From Bacillota bacterium (lineage in GTDB: Bacteria; Bacillota; Sulfobacillia; RBS10-35; JAJYVN01): DNA of 16,731 nucleotides. Positions 1 to 6,441 of this stretch are shown here, piece after piece. The stretch lies in assembly GCA_021791995.1 (NCBI GenBank), contig JAJYVN010000030.1, positions 1-16,731 of the forward strand. The letters run 5' to 3'. Below the pieces are notes generated by a model. That model was not told the origin of the DNA. It made no database searches and saw nothing but the letters and a program-made list of their open reading frames with translations. Both the position numbers and the translations under genes were made by a program. The first letter of the stretch is position 1. Each line of letters begins with the position of its first letter.

Positions 1-440
1 TTTTCCGCCGGGACGAGAAGCGGCTCGCTCAGGCGCAACGGAGTCTGGCCCGCAAGCAGAAGGGCCCACGCAACCGCACCAAGGCGCAACGCAAGGTGGT
101 CCGCATCGCCGGCGTGGGGTGGGGCGAGTTGCTGCGGCAACTGGAGTATAAGGCGCGGTGGTTCGGTCGCACCTTTGTCCGGATCGATCGCTTCTACCCC
201 AGCCGCAAGCGGTGCCACGCTTTCCGCCATAGCGTGGACCACCTCTCGCTTGCGGTGCGGTACTGGGAGTGCCCCGTATGCGGAGCGGCCCTAGACCGGG
301 ACGTAAACGCCGCACACAACATCCAAGACGCGGGGCTCGCGGAATGGGCCGCCGGGCTGGCGGTGTCGGCCTGTGGAGGGGACGATCGACCAACTCGGAA
401 ACGGGTGGGTGGGCCCCGACGAAGCAGGAAGCCCCAATGA
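1..440 (+). pseudogene. TnpB (IS200/IS605 OrfB) remnant, 3' end
   Basis: This frame is open from base 3 to the stop at 438-440 and enters from outside the window. It reads FRRDEKRLAQAQRSLARKQKG, then GWGELLRQLEYKARWFGR, IDRFYPSRKRC, CPVCGAALDRDVNAAHNI and AGLAVSACGG, the conserved order of a TnpB RuvC/zinc-ribbon C-terminus. It looks inactivated. Going straight from KAQRKVVRIA to GVGWGEL skips roughly 50 residues that in intact TnpB carry the RuvC-II glutamate (VEDL-type motif). The first zinc-knuckle pair, normally CxxCG, is now CHAFRH. The second CPVC pair and the RuvC-III aspartate (DRDVNAA) remain. A short insert (EWAAGLAV) also duplicates part of the AGLAVSAC motif. Loss of RuvC-II and half the zinc ribbon should abolish RNA-guided nuclease activity. 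Family assignment is secure. Pseudogene status is inferred from motif loss, and the N-terminal part lies outside the window. Confidence 0.85.
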
Positions 441-448
441 GCACTCAT

Positions 449-487
449 CGGGAATCCCCCGGCTTTCGCCGTGGGGAGGAGGCCAAG
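449..487 (+). repeat. Right-end hairpin of the IS200/IS605-type element
   Basis: Just after the TnpB stop is GGGAATCCCCC, GGCTTTCGCC and GTGGGGAGGAGGCCAAG. It folds into an 8-bp stem (CCCCC-GGC with GCC-G-GGGG, one bulged T) around a TTTC loop. This GAATCCC-hairpin-GGGGAG-CAA pattern is typical of the right end of IS605/IS1341-type elements. In active elements it forms the 3' part of the TnpB guide RNA scaffold, with the guide lying immediately downstream (here about 488-505). Whether it is still transcribed cannot be told from sequence. Confidence 0.7.
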
Positions 488-490
488 TTC

Positions 491-535
491 CATGGTACCA
501 TGTGCCCCGAAAGGTTGTCGTTCGGGTGTCGACAC
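491..535. repeat. Cluster of palindromes upstream of ubiD
   Basis: Three dyads sit within 45 bases: a perfect 12-bp palindrome CATGGTACCATG (491-502), a 6-bp stem CCCGAA/TTCGGG with a 9-base loop (506-511 and 521-526), and a perfect 10-bp palindrome GTGTCGACAC (526-535). They occupy the 5' flank of the ubiD operon between the TnpB right end and the ubiD ribosome-binding site. No convincing -35/-10 pair is visible. They could be operators, leader hairpins or chance in GC-rich DNA. Confidence 0.4.
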
Positions 536-547
536 GCAAGAGTAGAC

Positions 548-554
548 GGAGGAG
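548..554 (+). promoter_or_regulatory. Ribosome-binding site fixing the TTG start of ubiD
   Basis: GGAGGAG ends 9 bases before TTG at 564. It is the only strong Shine-Dalgarno near the 5' end of the ubiD frame, so it decides the non-ATG start. Confidence 0.75.
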
Positions 555-563
555 CGCAAGCCA

Positions 564-2090
564 TTGGCGGTGGCGGATCTGCATGCCTTCATTGACCTAC
601 TCGAGAGCCGGGGCGAGTTGATCCGTGTCTCTGTGGAGGTTGATCCGCGCTTTGAGATTGCGGAGATTGTGGACCGCATCTCCAAGCGTGGCGGACCGGC
701 GTTGCTCTTTGATCGGGTGCGCGGCGGAGATCTGCCGGTAGCGGTCAATCTCTTCGGAAGCGCGCACCGAGTAGCGCTCGCCCTCGGGGCGGAAGATGTC
801 GATGAGGTGGCGGGTCGCGTCGCAGATCTTTTGGCCCTTGCCCAAATGCAGCCGCGCGGCGGCCGTGGTGTTCTGTCGTTGCTGCCCCAATTGAGCCCGC
901 TGTTGCACCTGGCACCGCACCGGACGACGGGCAGGGTTCCCGTGCAGCAGGTTGTCTTGCGGGGTGACGATGCGGACCTCCGTCGACTGCCACACCTGAC
1001 CTCCTGGCCAGGTGATGCGGGACCGTTTATTACCCTTCCGCAAGTCATCACGGCAGATCCAGATACCGGACGGCGGAATGTGGGGATCTATCGCCTTCAG
1101 GTCCATGGGCCGCGGGAGTTGGGGTTGCACTGGGAACGCCACAAGGGCGGGGCCGGGCATCATGCCCGAGCCCAGCGGTTGGGGGCGCCCATTCCGGTGG
1201 CGGTTGTTTTGGGTGGAGACCCAGCGTCCATTTATGCGGCGGCGGCACCCCTCCCCGACGGCATGGATGAGTATATCTTCGCGGGCTTCCTCCGCAAGCA
1301 GCCGGTGGAGGTGTGCCGCGCGGTGAGCGTTGACCTGGATGTGCCCGCGCGTGCCGAGATCGTTATCGAGGGCGTGGTGCAGCCAGGGGAAACGAGGCGC
1401 GAGGGGCCGTTTGGTGACCATACGGGGTTTTACGATGCTGGGGGGCAGTATCCGGTGCTGCAGGTCACTGCCATCACGATGCGCTCTGACGCGATCTATC
1501 CCGCCAGTGTTGTTGGCCGGCCTCCGATGGAGGAACATTGGCTGATCGGCCATGCCAGCGAGCGGATTTTCCTTCCCATGCTTCGGATGCTTTTCCCGGA
1601 GATCGTGGATGTGCATGCCCCTCCGGAGGGGGTGGCAACCAATCTGCTCTTTGTGTCCATCCGCAAGCGCTTCCCCGGTCAGGCCTTTAAGGTGGCGTAC
1701 GGACTGTTGGGAACGGGGCTACTTGCACTCACCAAGGTCGTTGTGGTCGTGGACGATTGGGTTGACGTTCGGCGCTCGGAAGAGGTCTGGTGGGCGGCCC
1801 TGGCCAATATGGACCCGGCGCGTGATCTGGTGGTCGGTCGCGGGGCCACGTCGGTCCTGGATCACGCGAGTGAGTCCTTCTCCATTGCCGGAAAACTTCT
1901 GGTCGATGGAACGAGCAAGTGGCCCGAGGAGACGTCCCGGCAACCGTGGCCCGAGCCGATTCGCATGGATCCGGCGACCGTGGACTTGGTTTCTCGCCGT
2001 TGGAAGGAGTATGGGCTGGGGGACGATCCCGGGCCGACCACGTCGACCAAGGAGTTGGGGGGACCGGTCGATGCGGGTAACGCTGGGTAA
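564..2090 (+). CDS. ubiD: UbiD-family prenyl-FMN-dependent decarboxylase
   Basis: The 508-residue product has the length and motif order of UbiD-family (de)carboxylases. It begins DLHAFIDLLESRGELIRV, followed by LPHLTSWPGDAGPFITLP, RRNVGIYRLQVHG, GLHWERHKGGAGHHARA and REGPFGDHTGFYD. The last motif holds acidic residues of the active site, and the HWERHK segment lies in the prFMN/metal-binding region. Family members are cytoplasmic and use prenylated FMN to decarboxylate aromatic acids such as polyprenyl-hydroxybenzoate or the carboxylated naphthoate intermediate of the futalosine menaquinone route. The TTG start is supported by GGAGGAG 9 bases upstream. The gene overlaps ubiA by 20 bases and shares an operon with ubiX, which makes its cofactor. 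The family is very likely; the substrate is inferred from context, with MqnL-like as the best guess. Confidence 0.93.
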   Translation: MAVADLHAFIDLLESRGELIRVSVEVDPRFEIAEIVDRISKRGGPALLFDRVRGGDLPVAVNLFGSAHRVALALGAEDVDEVAGRVADLLALAQMQPRGGRGVLSLLPQLSPLLHLAPHRTTGRVPVQQVVLRGDDADLRRLPHLTSWPGDAGPFITLPQVITADPDTGRRNVGIYRLQVHGPRELGLHWERHKGGAGHHARAQRLGAPIPVAVVLGGDPASIYAAAAPLPDGMDEYIFAGFLRKQPVEVCRAVSVDLDVPARAEIVIEGVVQPGETRREGPFGDHTGFYDAGGQYPVLQVTAITMRSDAIYPASVVGRPPMEEHWLIGHASERIFLPMLRMLFPEIVDVHAPPEGVATNLLFVSIRKRFPGQAFKVAYGLLGTGLLALTKVVVVVDDWVDVRRSEEVWWAALANMDPARDLVVGRGATSVLDHASESFSIAGKLLVDGTSKWPEETSRQPWPEPIRMDPATVDLVSRRWKEYGLGDDPGPTTSTKELGGPVDAGNAG

Positions 2091-2946
2091 GGCATGGCAC
2101 ACGATGGGCCTCTTGGCGGATATGGTGCGGTTGGAAGAGGTGCTCTTCTCTCTTCCCCTGGCCTACGCCGGTGCCATTCTCGGTGCTCGAGCCTGGCCAC
2201 CGCTCGGTATTGCCGCCTGGATCACGGTGGCCGTGGTCGGAGGCAAGGTGGGCGGGATGGCCCTCAATCGTCTGATTGACCGGAAGCTGGACGCCGAGAA
2301 CCCGGCTACAGCGGGTCGCCATCTGCCCGCAGGGCTGATCAAGCCAAGCGTCGCCCTGGTGACGGGGCTCGTTGGCCTCGCGCTGCTTGCCGTTGCGGCA
2401 CTCGCCCTGAATCCCCTCTGTGCCCTGCTCTTGCCCGTTGTTCTCGCTCTTCTGGTCGTCTATTCCTTTACCAAGCGCTGGGGCTGGTTTTGCCACTTCG
2501 GTCTGGCCTCTATTGGCTTTTTTCTTCCGTTTTCGGGTTGGATCGCCGTTACGGGTCGCGTTGCCTCTGGTCCGTTGCTCTTCGGTGCGGCGGCCGGGCT
2601 CTGGTACGTCGGCTTCGACAGCCTGTATGCGCTGCGTGATGTGGAGTCGGACCGTCGCAGCGGCCTGCACTCCATGCCGGCGGACCTGGGCGTTGGTGCC
2701 ACGCTCTTGGTGGCACGGCTGGCGCATCTGGGTTTTCTGATCCTCCTGATCGTACTCGGCACCGGCCAGGGTCTTCCATGGCCCTATTGGCTATCGGTGC
2801 TGGGAGCGGCTGTTTTGCTCGCGGTGCAGCATGCTCGGATCGCTCGGACCCTATCGCCGGTTGGATTTGCCCACTTCAATACGTATGTGTCCTTTGCCCT
2901 GCTTGCGGGAACCGCTGTCTCTGCGCTGACCGGGATGGTGCGCTGA
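2071..2946 (+). CDS. ubiA: UbiA-family aromatic prenyltransferase (MqnP-like)
   Basis: This encodes a 291-residue integral membrane prenyltransferase. Both Mg-diphosphate-binding motifs are present: NRLIDRKLDAENP (N66, D70, D74) and FDSLYALRDVESDRRSGLHS (D183, D190, D194). The loop TAGRHLPAGLI and the segment VYSFTKRWGWFCHFGLA are also typical of UbiA/MqnP proteins. About eight or nine hydrophobic helices surround the motifs. It should attach a polyprenyl chain to an aromatic carboxylate (4-hydroxybenzoate or 1,4-dihydroxy-6-naphthoate) before UbiD acts. ATG 2071 overlaps the end of ubiD by 20 bases and follows a GGGGGG run. ATG 2104 (starting MGLLADMVRLEE, after AAGG) is an alternative that would remove the overlap. 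The ubiD-ubiA-ubiX gene set matches the late futalosine genes (mqnL, mqnP, mqnM) of Streptomyces as I recall them; substrate choice is not proven here. Confidence 0.92.
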   Translation: MRVTLGKAWHTMGLLADMVRLEEVLFSLPLAYAGAILGARAWPPLGIAAWITVAVVGGKVGGMALNRLIDRKLDAENPATAGRHLPAGLIKPSVALVTGLVGLALLAVAALALNPLCALLLPVVLALLVVYSFTKRWGWFCHFGLASIGFFLPFSGWIAVTGRVASGPLLFGAAAGLWYVGFDSLYALRDVESDRRSGLHSMPADLGVGATLLVARLAHLGFLILLIVLGTGQGLPWPYWLSVLGAAVLLAVQHARIARTLSPVGFAHFNTYVSFALLAGTAVSALTGMVR

Positions 2947-2953
2947 ACGATCC

Positions 2954-3775
2954 ATGTGGTTGGGAGTGACGCTCGTGGCTTCGGTGCGTGCTGTGCTTTT
3001 CGATCTGGACGAAACGCTGATTTCCGACCTCTACTGCACTCGAGCGGCGATGTGGGTCACACTCGCTGATGCTGCCGCCGAACGCAACTTCGATCTGATC
3101 GCGGCTGCAGCGGCTGTGATGGAGACGGCGCGGGAACTTTGGCCTCGCACTTCGGAGGCCCCATACTGCCGTCGCATCGGCATTGGTGCCTGGGAGGGCC
3201 TCTGGGCGACATTCGCAACGGGGGAGCACCCGTCTCTCGTGGCCTTGCGTGGACTCGCTCCGTCGTATCGCAGGGAGGTTTGGCGGGCTGGGCTGCAAAG
3301 GGTTGGAATCGATGATCTGGACCTCGTAGCGTCCCTCGCCGAGCGCTACGTCGGTGAGCGAGCGGCGCGTCAGCAGCGCTTTCCCGAAGTGGATGGTGTG
3401 CTGGCCGAGCTTCAGGCCCACTACCGCCTGGCCCTTGTGACCAATGGCGATCCGGATCTGCAGCGGCGGAAGGTGGTTGGCGCAGACCTCGTGGGTCGTT
3501 TCCCGGTGATCGCGATCTCTGGTGTTCTCGACATCGGCAAACCGGACCCGAGGATCTTTCTGTATGCTTTGCGGGCACTTGGCCTTGGTCCCGAGGATGC
3601 GGTGATGGTGGGAGACAATCCCACGAGCGACATTGCCGGGGCACGTGCGGCCGGTATGCGTTCGGTGCACATTGATCGCGGGTACACACCCCGATCGTCG
3701 GGTGACGAGGAGGCAAACGCGGTCCTTCCCGACCTGAACGGGCTCCCGGAGCTCCTCCAGAGTTGGAACCATTAG
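2954..3775 (+). CDS. HAD-superfamily hydrolase (phosphatase-like)
   Basis: The 273-residue product has all four HAD motifs. These are the nucleophile motif VLFDLDETLI (D17, D19), motif II LVTNGD, the lysine motif GVLDIGKPDPRIF, and the acidic motif VMVGDNPTSDIAGARAAG. An alpha-helical cap lies between motifs I and II, as in subfamily I phosphatases. The gene starts 7 bases after ubiA and its stop merges with the ubiX ribosome-binding site, so it is co-transcribed with the quinone genes. ATG 2954 lacks a clear Shine-Dalgarno. GTG 2975 (starting VASVRAVLFD) has GGGAG 8 bases upstream and may be the true start. The substrate is unknown. Because UbiX uses dimethylallyl monophosphate, a phosphatase that trims a prenyl diphosphate would fit this position, but nothing in the sequence proves it; a general nucleotide or sugar phosphatase is equally possible. 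Confidence 0.88.
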   Translation: MWLGVTLVASVRAVLFDLDETLISDLYCTRAAMWVTLADAAAERNFDLIAAAAAVMETARELWPRTSEAPYCRRIGIGAWEGLWATFATGEHPSLVALRGLAPSYRREVWRAGLQRVGIDDLDLVASLAERYVGERAARQQRFPEVDGVLAELQAHYRLALVTNGDPDLQRRKVVGADLVGRFPVIAISGVLDIGKPDPRIFLYALRALGLGPEDAVMVGDNPTSDIAGARAAGMRSVHIDRGYTPRSSGDEEANAVLPDLNGLPELLQSWNH

Positions 3776-3786
3776 GGGGACGAACG

Positions 3787-4416
3787 ATGGGACGATACAT
3801 CGTGGCCATCACGGGGGCAAGCGGGGTTGCCTACGCCCGTCGTCTGGTGGGTGTCCTGACGCGTGGTGGTCACCACGTTGACCTGTTGATCACAGCGGCA
3901 GGGTTTCAGGTGCTGGCCCACGAGACCGAGTGGGCTTCGATGGAACGGCATGCGCCGGGAGGGAAGGGTCTTGCGGCGCGTTGCCGCACCTTCTTTCAAC
4001 CGGAGGATGCCCAAGGGGAAGTGGTCTTCCATCCCTTGCACGACTTGGCGGACGATCTGGCGAGCGGCTCTGTGGGTATGAAGGCAATGATCGTGATCCC
4101 GTGCACCATGGGTCGCGTCTCGTCCTTTGCTACGGGCCGGTCGGTGGACCTCTTGGATCGGGCCGCCGACGTTGCGCTGAAGGAGGGCCGGCCCCTGGTA
4201 GTGGTTCCGCGGGAGGCACCGTTCTCCCTCATTCACCTGCGGAACCTGACGGCGCTCGCCGAGGCCGGCGCCATTATTCTCCCCGCTTCTCCTGGCTTCT
4301 ACCACAACCCTCGTAGTGTGGAAGACCTGGTCGACTTTATCGTTGCAAAGGTACTCGACCGGCTTGGCATTGCGCAGGACCTTGTGGCGAGTTGGGACAG
4401 GTTGAAGGGCGGATGA
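3787..4416 (+). CDS. ubiX: UbiX flavin prenyltransferase
   Basis: This 209-residue protein makes the prenylated FMN cofactor of UbiD from FMN and dimethylallyl monophosphate. The FMN-binding N-terminus reads AITGASGVAYARRLV. The signature block follows: IPCTMGRVSSFATG, LLDRAADVALKEGRPLVVVPRE, PFSLIHLRNL and PASPGFYHNP, then LVDFIVAKVLDRLGI. The PCTMG variant in place of PASM resembles futalosine-pathway UbiX proteins. ATG 3787 is chosen because AGGGGGA, which overlaps the HAD stop codon, lies 6 bases upstream; an in-frame ATG at 3763 would add eight uncharacteristic residues. It is the last gene of the operon and ends one base from the convergent XRE gene. Length and motifs match the family closely. 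Confidence 0.95.
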   Translation: MGRYIVAITGASGVAYARRLVGVLTRGGHHVDLLITAAGFQVLAHETEWASMERHAPGGKGLAARCRTFFQPEDAQGEVVFHPLHDLADDLASGSVGMKAMIVIPCTMGRVSSFATGRSVDLLDRAADVALKEGRPLVVVPREAPFSLIHLRNLTALAEAGAIILPASPGFYHNPRSVEDLVDFIVAKVLDRLGIAQDLVASWDRLKGG

Positions 4417-4417
4417 C

Positions 4418-5023
4418 TCACTCGGGTGTGCGGAGCTTTGTCAGCTCCTGCTCGACGAGTGCGATGGCCACCGCGTCGTCGAGGTAGCCGATGGGGAAGA
4501 GGTGGTCATCGATGTGGTCCATCGCCATCAGGAAGTACAGCACCCCGCTGCCTGCAAGCGTGCGCACCTCTGGCGGCTCTTGTTCGTTGAGGTAGGTATG
4601 GGCAAGTTGGCGCAGGTGCTCAATGGCTGGTCCACGCGCTCCGAGTTGCTCGATCTTGGGCTCCAGCCGCTCCGTAACGATCTCTCGTGCCTCGGCGCTT
4701 TCCGCATACAACCGAAGTCGCACCAATTGGTCGCTGACCAGTGTGGTGTCGATGGCGGGGTCCAGTCCGAATGCATGCAGTGCTTGCCAGGGGACGCGGG
4801 CGGGCTCCTCCGGGAGGATGCCGGCCGCCTGCAAGAGCTCGGCGGCTTCGATGTGCAGATGCGGTGCCACGGTTGCCAACAGCGTCATGGTGGGTCGGCT
4901 CTTTCCCCGGAGGAGTCGGGAGAGCGTGCTGTGTTCGATGCCTGCCCGCCGCGCCAATGCGCGCAGACTGAGGCCCTCCGCAGCCATCCGCTCGTGCATG
5001 AGGCGTGCGAGCCTGCCCTCCAC
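4418..5023 (-). CDS. XRE-type regulator with C-terminal DUF1232 domain
   Basis: The 201-residue protein has an N-terminal lambda-repressor-like helix-turn-helix (residues about 5-58; LSLRALARRAGIEHSTLSRLLRGKSRP). A helical linker follows (about 75-150). The C-terminal stretch LAGSGVLYFLMAMDHIDDH plus PIGYLDDAVAIALV (about 156-192) is recognisable as a DUF1232/YkvA-like domain, a short amphipathic or membrane-associated module. The start is GTG at 5023, since AGGGGGG sits 7 bases upstream; longer in-frame starts lack such a site and add unrelated residues. The gene is divergent from the NRAMP transporter, with dyads in between, which suggests it regulates itself and possibly the transporter. 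DUF1232 may tether or sense membranes; its role is not established. The DNA-binding fold is confident, the targets are inferred. Confidence 0.85.
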   Translation of the reverse strand: MEGRLARLMHERMAAEGLSLRALARRAGIEHSTLSRLLRGKSRPTMTLLATVAPHLHIEAAELLQAAGILPEEPARVPWQALHAFGLDPAIDTTLVSDQLVRLRLYAESAEAREIVTERLEPKIEQLGARGPAIEHLRQLAHTYLNEQEPPEVRTLAGSGVLYFLMAMDHIDDHLFPIGYLDDAVAIALVEQELTKLRTPE

Positions 5024-5030
5024 CGGTGTT

Positions 5031-5037
5031 CCCCCCT
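5031..5037 (-). promoter_or_regulatory. Ribosome-binding site fixing the GTG start of the XRE gene
   Basis: On the minus strand AGGGGGG is followed by 7 bases and GTG at 5023. It favours this internal start over the upstream methionine at 5089. Confidence 0.65.
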
Positions 5038-5052
5038 GCCGCACCACAGATC

Positions 5053-5063
5053 TGGTCTGACCA
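5053..5063. repeat. Small dyad near the XRE gene start
   Basis: TGGTC-T-GACCA is a perfect 5-1-5 inverted repeat 30 bases upstream of the XRE start codon. It shares the TGGT...ACCA core with the larger dyad at 5157-5180, so it could be a second, weaker operator. Chance is not excluded for so short a dyad. Confidence 0.35.
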
Positions 5064-5156
5064 CCGAAGCACGATCCGATTCCCCACACCGTTCTTCCGG
5101 TTCGCCAGGGGTCGGCCCCTGTCGATGCTCAGGGATACGGGTTATTTGCAACGCGG

Positions 5157-5180
5157 AACTGGTGCGCAGGCGCACCAGTT
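5157..5180. promoter_or_regulatory. Perfect 24-bp dyad, candidate operator between xre and nramp
   Basis: The arms AACTGGTGCGC and GCGCACCAGTT are perfect 11-bp inverted repeats separated by AG. The site lies in the 213-bp divergent intergenic region, 56 bases before the transporter start and 133 bases before the regulator start. No T-run follows either arm, so an intrinsic terminator is unlikely; an operator bound by a dimer or a 5'-leader hairpin fits better. It does not resemble Fur, PerR or MntR boxes as I know them, and the adjacent XRE protein is the natural candidate. I could not assign a clear promoter around it. Confidence 0.55.
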
Positions 5181-5236
5181 GGGTTGGCCTCATATCTATG
5201 TCGAGGACGGACGCCGCATGACGGGGGGAAGGGCCG

Positions 5237-6427
5237 ATGGAGAGCATGGCCGCCGAGACGGCGAGGGAGAAACGCCGAGGGCGGTGGTGGCGCTGGCTGG
5301 CGGCGGTGGGGCCAGGGATTGTGGCCCTGGCGGGAGACAACGACGCTGGCGGTCTCCTCTCCTATGCCGCTACGGGGCAGCAATTCGGTGCCGGGTTCTT
5401 TGTGCCTCTGCTTGTGCCTCTTTGTCTTGCGGCGTTTGTGACGCTGGATATGGCCGCGCGCGTTGGCCTTGCGACCGGGCGCGGGTTGGCCTCCTTGATA
5501 CGGGAGCATCTGGGACCCGCCTGGGCTTACCTCGCCGCCCTGGATTTGGCCGTTGAGAACTGGTTGACGCTCGTGACCGAGTTTGCGGGCATGGGATATG
5601 GCCTAAGTCGCTTTGGTGTTCCACTGATCATTGGTGTTCCACTGTCCTGTCTCTTGGTGCTCGCACTGGTCGCCCGCTACCCCTACCGAACGGCGGAGCG
5701 GTTGGGGGTGGGTTTGGCCGCCGCCAGTCTGCTCTTTGTTCCGGTCGCCATCTGGGGGTGGGCGCGCGGAGGCGGGACGGTGTGGGTGGCCCACGGCGGA
5801 GGGTCGTTGGATCTGTTCTTGGTGGCCGCCATCGGCAACGCACTTGCTCCATGGATGCTCTTCTTTCAGGCCCAGGCCGTAGCGGCACGAGAGCACAGTG
5901 CGCTGTATCGGACACGGGTGGATCTGGCGGCTGGCAGTGTGGTGCAGGTCATTGTGGCAGCCGCTGTGGTCATGATCGGGGCCTCCGGATTCCTTGCCCG
6001 CGACGGGGGGGGCATCGGCCGCGTAGCAGGATATCTGTTTGCGATCGGCATTTTCGACGCGGGTCTTGTTGCGGCCCTGACGGTGTCACTTTCCACCGCC
6101 TGGGCGGTGGCGGAGACGCTGGGTCATCCGGCTCATCCGGCTGCCCGACCGGCAGAGGAGCCTGTCTTCTATACGTGCTACGCCGTGGGTGTTTCCACCG
6201 CCGCCCTTGTGATGCTCTTGCCGGGCATCTCGGCCACCTGGGTCTCGGTTGTCGTCCAAGCGGCGTCGGCGATTCTGATGCCACCGCTTCTGGCCGGGCT
6301 CCTGCGCTTGGCCAATGACCGCCGCGTGATGGGGTCTCACGTCAACACCCCCCTGATGAACGCTGCCGGAGGTTTGGTGCTCTTCGGTTTCACCGCTGCG
6401 GGTCTTTTGTGGATCATTCGGGGATAA
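5237..6427 (+). CDS. NRAMP-superfamily divalent metal transporter (variant)
   Basis: This is a 396-residue polytopic membrane protein with about 11 hydrophobic helices. The first helix reads VGPGIVALAGDNDAGGLLSY (about 25-43), which corresponds to the NRAMP DPGN metal-binding loop but is changed to D-N-D-A-G-G. In the sixth-helix position IGNALAPWMLFFQAQAV (199-215) replaces the canonical MPHN motif of manganese/iron NRAMPs. Such APWM-type relatives form a separate branch of the superfamily, some of which have been linked to magnesium rather than transition metals. The protein should sit in the inner membrane and import a divalent cation. ATG 5237 follows GGGGGGAAGG closely; ATG 5246 is also possible. 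It is divergent from the XRE regulator and probably co-transcribed with the downstream 40-codon ORF. Family is likely; metal specificity is open. Confidence 0.85.
   Translation: MESMAAETAREKRRGRWWRWLAAVGPGIVALAGDNDAGGLLSYAATGQQFGAGFFVPLLVPLCLAAFVTLDMAARVGLATGRGLASLIREHLGPAWAYLAALDLAVENWLTLVTEFAGMGYGLSRFGVPLIIGVPLSCLLVLALVARYPYRTAERLGVGLAAASLLFVPVAIWGWARGGGTVWVAHGGGSLDLFLVAAIGNALAPWMLFFQAQAVAAREHSALYRTRVDLAAGSVVQVIVAAAVVMIGASGFLARDGGGIGRVAGYLFAIGIFDAGLVAALTVSLSTAWAVAETLGHPAHPAARPAEEPVFYTCYAVGVSTAALVMLLPGISATWVSVVVQAASAILMPPLLAGLLRLANDRRVMGSHVNTPLMNAAGGLVLFGFTAAGLLWIIRG
5613..5644 (+). repeat. 14-bp direct repeat inside the NRAMP gene
   Basis: TTGGTGTTCCACTG occurs at 5613-5626 and again at 5631-5644, an 18-base (six-codon) period. 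It encodes the repeated FGVPL/IGVPL piece of a membrane helix. It keeps the reading frame, so it looks like a small in-frame duplication. Confidence 0.6.
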
Positions 6428-6441
6428 AGGGAGGACCGAAC

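Noticed and set aside
1552..2070. Long N-terminal extension of the ubiA frame inside ubiD
   Set aside because: The first about 170 residues are Arg/Pro/Trp-rich shadow sequence; UbiA homology begins just after ATG 2071.
1729..2727. 332-codon minus frame opposite ubiD/ubiA
   Set aside because: No motifs; low-complexity Arg/Pro/Gly composition; the plus strand has two well-supported enzymes.
3763..3786. Upstream ATG for ubiX
   Set aside because: It would overlap the HAD gene and add MEPLGGRT; the ribosome-binding site AGGGGGA points to ATG 3787.
5157..5180. Dyad as an intrinsic terminator
   Set aside because: No T-run follows either arm and no gene ends nearby; it lies between divergent starts.
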